From contig JAJDUH010000079.1 in NCBI GenBank assembly GCA_022826805.1, positions 62,001 to 126,000 of the forward strand: a stretch of 64,000 bases of DNA, written 5' to 3'. The stretch's first letter is position 1. Each line of letters opens with the position of its first letter. The translations under genes were made by a program, and so were the position numbers. Shown piece by piece: positions 59,043 through 64,000 of this stretch. The notes under the pieces are model-generated. The model did no database searches, had not been told where the DNA came from, and saw only the letters and a list, made by a program, of their open reading frames with translations. The stretch is from Candidatus Poribacteria bacterium (GTDB lineage: Bacteria > Poribacteria > WGA-4E > WGA-3G).

Positions 59043-60233
59043 ATGTGGAATCGGAGGTTTGTTCTTCTTTGTAGCATCGTGTTTGTTGTTGCTTTGGTAA
59101 CAGGACCGGTGCAGATGCTATTTCCTGTCTACGCCGAGCGGGTCTTAAAAGAGACCGCCCTGTTTGCAGCGCTGCTGCGTGCGCTTCCTATCGGGCTTGG
59201 CGGTGTCTCGGCGCTGATCGGTGGCACGCTCAGTGACCGGTTCGGACGAAAACCGACCTTGCTGATTGGGATGACAGGCGCAGTGGTGGTTGGCGGGCTT
59301 TTCACGACCCAAACGCCTCTGTTTCTTTGGGGTATCCTCTGTTATGAGGGTATCGCCTCCGGTTTCAAAACCGCAGGCGGACAGAGTTATCTCATCAGTG
59401 CCGTGCCTCCGAGTCGGTTGGGGTGGGCGACGGCACTGTACTTCATCAACATGACTGTGGGGAGTGCAATCGGCAGTGCTATCGCAGGTGAAGTTATCGA
59501 CCGGACCGATTATAGTGTTTTCGGCACGGGCGCGGTGATTTTAGCGGGTGTGCTATTTGTAGGGGCGTGTCTCTTTTTGCCGAGGCTGACACAACAGCAA
59601 TCTTCCGACAGCCACGGAAAACGAGACGGGATATGGAAATCGACCCTTAATGTTGGGGCATATCTGAACCTAAGTCGACGGCACGAAATGCGGATGCTGA
59701 TTGGTTTGCGGGTTTTCCCAACCTATTATTGGGGTTCCGTGAATCTGTTGATGCCAATCTTGATTGAGCGTATTGCTGGCGTGAAGGCGACGGGTTATTA
59801 TGGTGCAATCAGCCTCCTGTTCGCTTTCGGGTGTCAACTAACTGTCGGAAGAATATGTGATGTTGTTGGGCACCGGGCGCCTGCCTTTGTGTCAAATACA
59901 ATTGTTACGCTCCTCGCTTTTGGTGTGGCGTTCTTTCACGACTCGTTGGTCGCGCTGGAAGTTTTCGGAATACTCGGTGCTGGTGCCGCATGGTCACTTT
60001 CGACGACTATCCCGCGGTTTATCAATGAATTTACCGAGCCTCATGAGAAGGGACACGGCGTAGGTCTCACACACTTGGCATGGAGCACTGGGTTTCTTCT
60101 CGGTTACGTCGCAAGTGGCTTTCTGATTAATATCTCTGTTCATGTTCCGTTTATTGTCGCAGGAATTTTCCTGATTTTTTCAACAGGTATTGCCTACAGA
60201 CTGTGGTATACGAATACTAAGGGCACAAACTAA
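59043..60233 (+). CDS. Major facilitator superfamily transporter
   Basis: A 396-residue transporter with ~12 membrane helices. The MFS motif A G-G-T-L-S-D-R-F-G-R-K-P lies between the second and third helices (~residue 60), and a second-half equivalent G-R-I-C-D-V-V-G-H-R near residue 270. Substrate and direction are unknown; drug or sugar export are equal options. ATG 59043 has no Shine-Dalgarno site: the hairpin repeat runs up to within a few nucleotides of it. No partner genes are adjacent. Confidence 0.88.
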   Translation: MWNRRFVLLCSIVFVVALVTGPVQMLFPVYAERVLKETALFAALLRALPIGLGGVSALIGGTLSDRFGRKPTLLIGMTGAVVVGGLFTTQTPLFLWGILCYEGIASGFKTAGGQSYLISAVPPSRLGWATALYFINMTVGSAIGSAIAGEVIDRTDYSVFGTGAVILAGVLFVGACLFLPRLTQQQSSDSHGKRDGIWKSTLNVGAYLNLSRRHEMRMLIGLRVFPTYYWGSVNLLMPILIERIAGVKATGYYGAISLLFAFGCQLTVGRICDVVGHRAPAFVSNTIVTLLAFGVAFFHDSLVALEVFGILGAGAAWSLSTTIPRFINEFTEPHEKGHGVGLTHLAWSTGFLLGYVASGFLINISVHVPFIVAGIFLIFSTGIAYRLWYTNTKGTN

Positions 60234-60299
60234 ATGAAGATTAAAAGATAAGTCAGATAATTTCACAACTACATCTGGTGCGGAATGTAAAGCTAAGAC

Positions 60300-60324
60300 A
60301 AATTGTGCTTTGATAGCACAATTT
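60300..60324. repeat. Perfect 10-bp hairpin after MFS gene
   Basis: AAATTGTGCT (60300-60309) pairs with AGCACAATTT (60315-60324) around TTGAT. ACAATTTGTGCT recurs in the same orientation at 60424-60435. No T-run follows, so it may be a repeat rather than a terminator. Confidence 0.45.
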
Positions 60325-60386
60325 CAAACCGCCCCTACTGCGGTTGAGAAAGTGCGGTTACAAACCGCCCCTACTGAGATTGGGAA
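60325..60386. repeat. Two 36-nt-spaced direct repeats (CAAACCGCCCCTACTG)
   Basis: CAAACCGCCCCTACTG occurs at 60325-60340 and 60361-60376, followed by similar TTGxGAAA tails. With only two units and no uniform spacers this is not a CRISPR array. Reverse-complement GTAGGGGCGG links it to the GTAGGAG hairpin family. Confidence 0.6.
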
Positions 60387-60462
60387 AACTGATGTTATCC
60401 AATCAAATTCTCTTAATCTTTAGACAATTTGTGCTATGTTTAAACTAAGAAAGGAACGTATA

Positions 60463-60990
60463 ATGGTTATTGCAGAACTTGATTTAGAAAATGTAGAACA
60501 TCGTGAACTCACCAATTCCGAATGGCGTTATGGCGATGGACTTGTCCCCGGGGAACCGAACGGCGGTTTGGTCAATCAGTTGTCAGAAACGCCTGCTCGT
60601 CTTGCTGACTATGACGACTCAGGCTGGCCCATCTGTGAGGATATTCAAGAGTGGGTCTCGTCAGGATTTTGCTTCGGGTGGTACCGAATTACCGTGACCC
60701 TTCCAGAGGAAGTCGATGGTGTTTCGATTGCTGGTTCAAAGGTATGGTTCCACACATGTATTGACGACTACGGCGAAGTCTGGGTTGATGGCGAAATCGA
60801 CTTGGCTTTCGGCGAATCAGGACGTGGTGCTGCTTCTGGTTTCAATGCCCCACAACGCGTTGTCGTCACCGAAAGTGCTGAACCGGGTGCAAAACATGTT
60901 ATCGCGTGCTTGGCTGTCAATGGTCCTTTTGGTAGACCGGGCGGTGGCATCTTTATGCGTTTCGCGAAATTAGAATTTGAACAGGAATAG
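60463..60990 (+). CDS. Galactose-binding-like beta-sandwich protein
   Basis: A 175-residue protein whose pattern resembles the sugar-binding N-terminal domain of GH2 beta-galactosidases: Y-D-D-S-G-W, then F-G-W-Y-R-I-T-V-T-L-P, I-D-D-Y-G-E-V-W-V-D-G and a final beta strand F-A-K-L-E-F. No catalytic barrel follows, so this is a stand-alone carbohydrate- or small-molecule-binding module. It has no signal peptide. ATG 60463 has AAAGGA upstream. Its role is unclear; glycan binding is inferred. Confidence 0.68.
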   Translation: MVIAELDLENVEHRELTNSEWRYGDGLVPGEPNGGLVNQLSETPARLADYDDSGWPICEDIQEWVSSGFCFGWYRITVTLPEEVDGVSIAGSKVWFHTCIDDYGEVWVDGEIDLAFGESGRGAASGFNAPQRVVVTESAEPGAKHVIACLAVNGPFGRPGGGIFMRFAKLEFEQE

Positions 60991-61126
60991 AAAAGATTCA
61001 AAAGGTGGAAAGTTGTGAAGTGTAGCTAAAGTGAACTAAAGTTAGGTTGTGTATCAAACATAACTCGCAAAATTTTAGAACACTTGCTAATTTACCAACT
61101 TTCCCCCTCTTTTCGGAAGGAAAGCA

Positions 61127-61819
61127 GTGCTTAAAAAGGCAGTCGTCCTACTGAGTGGCGGCTTAGATTCAACAACAGTGCTCGCTATGGCTCGCGATGA
61201 AGGTTATGACACTTATGCAATGAGTTTTCGATATGGCCAACGACATGCAGTGGAGTTACAGTGTGCAAAAAACGTCGCGAAGGCATTGGGCATCAAACAC
61301 CATACGATTGTTGACATCGATCTACGTACCTTTGGGGCGTCAGCATTGACAGCGAATATTGAGGTTCCAAAAGACAGATCTGATACGGAAATGGGAAATG
61401 GCATACCGATAACTTACGTCCCCGCCCGGAACACAATCTTTCTCTCCTACGCCCTTGCTTATGCGGAGGTCCTTGGTGCTGATACTATTTTTATTGGTGT
61501 GAATGCCCTCGATTACAGCGGCTACCCCGACTGCCGTCCAGAGTATATAAAAGCCTATCAGACAATGGCGAATCTCGCGACGCAAACCGGCGTTGAAGGT
61601 AAAACAGAATTGAAAATTCGCGCCCCGCTTATTGATAAAACGAAAGCGGAGATTATCCAAATTGGCACAGCACTTGGTATCGATTATAGCCTTACCTTAA
61701 GCTGCTACGATCCAGACGCTGAAGGCAGGGCATGTGGAAGGTGTGATAGCTGCTTACTCCGAAAGAGGGGCTTTAAAGAGGCAGATATCCCCGATCCGAC
61801 GCGCTATATGTGTTATTAG
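61127..61819 (+). CDS. queC: 7-cyano-7-deazaguanine synthase
   Basis: A 230-residue QueC. The PP-loop L-S-G-G-L-D-S-T-T lies near residue 8, R-Y-G-Q-R-H near 28 and A-R-N-T-I-F-L near 98. The C-terminal zinc site C...C-x2-C-x2-C (C-Y-D-P and C-G-R-C-D-S-C) is intact. It converts 7-carboxy-7-deazaguanine to preQ0 with ATP and ammonia, for queuosine or deazapurine DNA pathways. GTG 61127 has AAGGAAAG upstream. QueD and QueE are not adjacent and no preQ1 riboswitch is evident. Orphan placement may mean the other genes lie elsewhere. Confidence 0.95.
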   Translation: MLKKAVVLLSGGLDSTTVLAMARDEGYDTYAMSFRYGQRHAVELQCAKNVAKALGIKHHTIVDIDLRTFGASALTANIEVPKDRSDTEMGNGIPITYVPARNTIFLSYALAYAEVLGADTIFIGVNALDYSGYPDCRPEYIKAYQTMANLATQTGVEGKTELKIRAPLIDKTKAEIIQIGTALGIDYSLTLSCYDPDAEGRACGRCDSCLLRKRGFKEADIPDPTRYMCY

Positions 61820-61914
61820 GATACTTCAATAGGTATGGTATTCAACTTTACATGGTGCAGGGCATGCTCACAAAAACCACCTAACTTACCATTTCTCTGT
61901 AAAAAAGGAATCAC

Positions 61915-61990
61915 TATCAGTGTTTAGTTATCGATTGTCAGAAAGAAGGGTATCCTCTGACTGATAACTGATAACCGTCAACTGACAACC
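61915..61990. repeat. Inverted repeat of the CAGTTGTCAG family before HAD gene
   Basis: TCAGTGTTTAGTTATCGATT and the opposite strand of CTGACTGATAACTGATAACC form an imperfect hairpin. CAACTGACAACC (61979-61990) ends 6 nt before the HAD start, as CAACTGACAATC does before the MFS gene. Confidence 0.55.
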
Positions 61991-61996
61991 ATTAGA

Positions 61997-62704
61997 ATGA
62001 TAAAAGCAGTCTTCTTTGATTTTTATAATACACTCTGCACATGGGGACAGCCGCTTATAGGGCGTCTCCAGAAAATCGCAGACCGGTATGGGTTTGAAAT
62101 TGACGCAGCACGCTATGCAGCAGCACGCGAGAATCTCTATGCGGAGGCATCAGGCTCCGATCCTACCACGCACGCGCTCCTTGAAACGATGCAAGAGATC
62201 ATTGAGAGTTACTACGAATTTGTAAAGGCTCTCGGTGTTCAAGAACATAGAGAACAGGTGACGTGGGAACTCTTGCAATCCGAACACTCACTTTTCGCTG
62301 CTAACGCCGCGAAACTCTACAACGATGTTGTCCCGACGCTTGCGCATTTACGAGATATGGGTTTCAAGTTAGCGATTGTGTCAAATTGGGATACGCCATT
62401 GGATCCGCTTACCGAACGATTGGGAATCGCCCACTATTTTGATGCGATTGTCGCCTCGCATGATGCACGCGTTCGGTCCGCAAAGCCAGATTCGCATATC
62501 TTTAACTATACACTCGCAGCGGTTGAGGTTTCGGCAGCGGCAGCCGTTCATGTCGGAGATACCTACGAAGCAGACATCGTCGGGGCAAGAAACGCCGGCA
62601 TTCGTCCGATACTGATTGACCGTGACAAGACACAAATCGACAAATGGCGTGAAACTATTCAGAGCCTGTCCGAATTACCGAAACTGCTTTCCGATCGCGA
62701 CTAA
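61997..62704 (+). CDS. HAD-superfamily hydrolase, copy 1
   Basis: A 235-residue HAD phosphatase-like protein. Motif I is F-F-D-F-Y-N-T-L (nucleophile Asp8), motif II I-V-S-N-W-D (~residue 132), Lys in S-A-K-P-D (~163) and motif IV G-D-T-Y-E-A-D-I-V-G-A-R (~188). It should remove phosphate or act as a dehalogenase-type hydrolase; substrate unknown. The start ATG 61997 lacks a Shine-Dalgarno site and lies next to a repeat. A paralogue with ~60% identity follows after 126 nt. Confidence 0.88.
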   Translation: MIKAVFFDFYNTLCTWGQPLIGRLQKIADRYGFEIDAARYAAARENLYAEASGSDPTTHALLETMQEIIESYYEFVKALGVQEHREQVTWELLQSEHSLFAANAAKLYNDVVPTLAHLRDMGFKLAIVSNWDTPLDPLTERLGIAHYFDAIVASHDARVRSAKPDSHIFNYTLAAVEVSAAAAVHVGDTYEADIVGARNAGIRPILIDRDKTQIDKWRETIQSLSELPKLLSDRD

Positions 62705-62773
62705 TGTTTCACACAGAACCTGTAGCCTGCAACAACGGCGCAGGGTTTTTGCCTGGATGTTTCTTCAGATTTC

Positions 62774-62830
62774 GGAAACGCACGGAAAAAATCTTAACAC
62801 CCGTCGTTCCCCCGCAAGGAAAATTAAAAA
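62774..62830 (+). promoter_or_regulatory. 5' leader shared with PhyH gene at 49478
   Basis: GGAAACGCACGG, AAAATCTTAAC, TCGTTCCCCCGCAAGG and AAAATTAAAAA parallel the leader at 49421-49477 with few changes. The two downstream genes are unrelated. Confidence 0.5.
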
Positions 62831-63532
62831 TTGGTAAAAGCTGTTTTCTTTGATTTTTACGAAACATTGTGTTTTCATAGGCATTCGCTTGAAGAAAACC
62901 TTGAAAGCATCGCTGAGAGGTATAGTGTTGCGGTCAATTGGGAACGCTGTAAAACAGCAATGGAGAACCTCTTTGCCGACACATCAGCACCCGAACCTAC
63001 TACCGAATTTTCTTTGCTGGACTTGTCGATGACTGTAATGAGGCGAGAATGCGAGTTTATAAGAGAAGTTAGTATTGAAACGCACGTAGAACAGATAGCG
63101 TGGGAGTTGTTGCAATCTGGGTACTACCTCTTTGCTGCAAACAGTATTACGCTTTATGATGATGCCATTCCGACACTTCAGTATTTTCGGGATGAAGGCT
63201 TCAAGTTAGCGATTGTTTCGAATTGGGATACCCCCTTGGACCCGCTCACCGAGCGGTTGGGTATCGCCGAGTATTTTGATGCGATTGTCGCTTCGCACGA
63301 TGTGCGCGTCAGGTCCGAGAAACCGGATCCGCATATTTTTAATTATGCGCTCGCAGCGGTTGGTGTCTCGGCGGAGGAAGTCGTTCATGTCGGGGATACA
63401 TACCAGACGGATATCGTCGGGGCAAAAAATGTGGGTGTTCGTCCGATACTCCTTGACCGCGATGGCACGCAAGCCAGCAGGTGGAACGAGACGATCCAGA
63501 GCTTGTCCGAATTGCCGAAACTACTCGCTTAG
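62831..63532 (+). CDS. HAD-superfamily hydrolase, copy 2
   Basis: A 233-residue paralogue of the 61997 protein with all four motifs: F-F-D-F-Y-E-T-L, I-V-S-N-W-D, S-E-K-P-D-P-H and G-D-T-Y-Q-T-D-I-V-G-A-K. The C-terminal halves are nearly identical (L-D-P-L-T-E-R-L-G-I-A and Q-S-L-S-E-L-P-K-L-L), while the N-terminal cap regions differ, which suggests substrate divergence after a tandem duplication. The start is TTG 62831, preceded by AAGGAAAAT. It converges with the WD40 gene. Confidence 0.88.
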   Translation: MVKAVFFDFYETLCFHRHSLEENLESIAERYSVAVNWERCKTAMENLFADTSAPEPTTEFSLLDLSMTVMRRECEFIREVSIETHVEQIAWELLQSGYYLFAANSITLYDDAIPTLQYFRDEGFKLAIVSNWDTPLDPLTERLGIAEYFDAIVASHDVRVRSEKPDPHIFNYALAAVGVSAEEVVHVGDTYQTDIVGAKNVGVRPILLDRDGTQASRWNETIQSLSELPKLLA

Positions 63533-63540
63533 TTCTCGGT

Positions 63541-64000
63541 TCAGCAAAGGTAAGGTTTCATATCCCATAATAGAATGGTGCCGTCTAAACTACCACTCGC
63601 CAGCAGTGTTCCGTCCGACGAGAAAGCGAGCGATTGGATGTCAGTGGGATGACTCCAGAAGGTGGCAATATTTTCACCGGTAGCAATATCCCACAATCGG
63701 ATTGAGACTTTATCGGTACCTTGCCACGATGCACCCGAAACAAGATAGCGTCCACATGGAGAAAAAGTCAATGCTTCTGCTCGCCAACATCCATGCGGTA
63801 AACATATCACCATTTGGGTTTTGTAGGTCGTTGCATCCCACAACCGAAGCTCCCGAAACACACCACCTGCAATCAGTGTTCCATCAGGCGAAAATGCAAT
63901 TGCTTTTGGGGTAGCCTTATACTCCGAACCCTTCTTTAACCATTGGAGCGTCCTCTGAATTTGGCGATCGTCGCCTTTGTATTTGGCGACATCTTGCGGG
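63541..64000 (-). CDS. WD40-repeat protein, N-terminal part beyond window
   Basis: The C-terminal ~152 residues of a WD40 protein enter from the right edge on the minus strand. WD repeats are visible as I-A-F-S-P-D-G-T-L-I-A-G-G then L-R-L-W-D; L-T-F-S-P-C-G-R-Y-L-V-S-G then I-R-L-W-D-I-A-T-G; and L-A-F-S-S-D-G-T-L-L-A-S-G-S then I-L-L-W-D. Thus it is a beta-propeller for protein interaction; the ligand is unknown. It ends 9 nt beyond the HAD stop, in convergent orientation. Confidence 0.85.
   Translation of the reverse strand, partial: PQDVAKYKGDDRQIQRTLQWLKKGSEYKATPKAIAFSPDGTLIAGGVFRELRLWDATTYKTQMVICLPHGCWRAEALTFSPCGRYLVSGASWQGTDKVSIRLWDIATGENIATFWSHPTDIQSLAFSSDGTLLASGSLDGTILLWDMKPYLC

Noticed and set aside
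60325..60386. Possible CRISPR array
   Set aside because: Only two units, repeat too short and no cas genes.
60991..61126. preQ1 riboswitch before queC
   Set aside because: The conserved preQ1 core is not seen; only a long-range repeat is present.

Overview
The window looks like accessory chromosome from an uncultured heterotroph in or near Candidatus Poribacteria / the Planctomycetes-Lentisphaerae neighbourhood. This is inference from gene content, not from a marker gene. The signs are five phytanoyl-CoA dioxygenase (PhyH) genes, four Gfo/Idh/MocA oxidoreductases, two mandelate-racemase-type enolases, several secreted LamG-like proteins, giant TPR and WD40 proteins, a sulfatase, a PmoA-like protein, moderate G+C, and frequent TTG/GTG starts. 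Many genes have near-consensus sigma-70 promoters and purine-rich Shine-Dalgarno sites.

Layout. 1-3.6 kb (minus): ribokinase followed by a secreted TPR protein that runs off the left edge. 3.7-6.8 kb (plus): NhaC-like antiporter, SDR dehydrogenase, cupin. 7-12.8 kb (plus): an ABC exporter with an N-terminal PH-like domain and zinc ribbon, its DUF1854 partner, an enolase-superfamily enzyme, a PhyH enzyme and a coiled-coil protein. 12.85-14.26 kb: an IS200/IS605-type element whose tnpB has one in-frame TGA. 14.3-18.3 kb: repeat-built membrane protein, FAD oxidoreductase, orphan DNA methylase, LivJ-like lipoprotein. 18.6-23.3 kb: MocA and enolase sugar-acid genes. 23.3-26.2 kb (minus): cell-wall block of an Ig-like lipoprotein, a LysM-M23 peptidase and a beta-barrel/lytic-transglycosylase fusion. 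26.5-30.8 kb (minus): cytochrome c; a tRNA(CAU)-tilS-hpt operon; a secreted LamG-like protein; tRNA-fMet and tRNA-Leu.

31-35.3 kb (plus): aldo/keto reductase, luciferase-like monooxygenase, NtrC-type regulator, glycerophosphodiesterase. 35.4-41 kb (minus): mannonate dehydratase, two tandem LamG proteins, sulfatase, MurJ-like flippase, divergent from two GH32-like genes (41.2-44.5 kb); together this resembles a glycan-utilisation locus. 44.5-48.1 kb: a zincin-VHL-domain protein, a Nudix hydrolase, and an overlapping OLD-like ATPase plus small nuclease-like gene, a possible defence module. 48.2-57.1 kb: MocA, four PhyH genes, PmoA-like, LamG, alpha/beta hydrolase, lipoprotein. 57.2-64 kb: NuoE-NuoF fusion, MFS transporter, galactose-binding-like protein, queC, two paralogous HAD phosphatases, and a WD40 protein entering from the right edge.

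The observations I rate highest are these. Four secreted LamG-like proteins share a C-terminal tail (G-K-L-x3-W-G/A-x-I/L-K) that could be an undescribed sorting or anchoring signal. One PhyH protein has H-x-G where the metal-binding H-x-D should be. Two unrelated gene pairs share 5' leaders: tilS with a GH32 gene, with a compensatory base-pair change, and a PhyH gene with a HAD gene. There is also the ATPase/nuclease-like pair, the barrel-transglycosylase fusion, and several families of small intergenic hairpin repeats.
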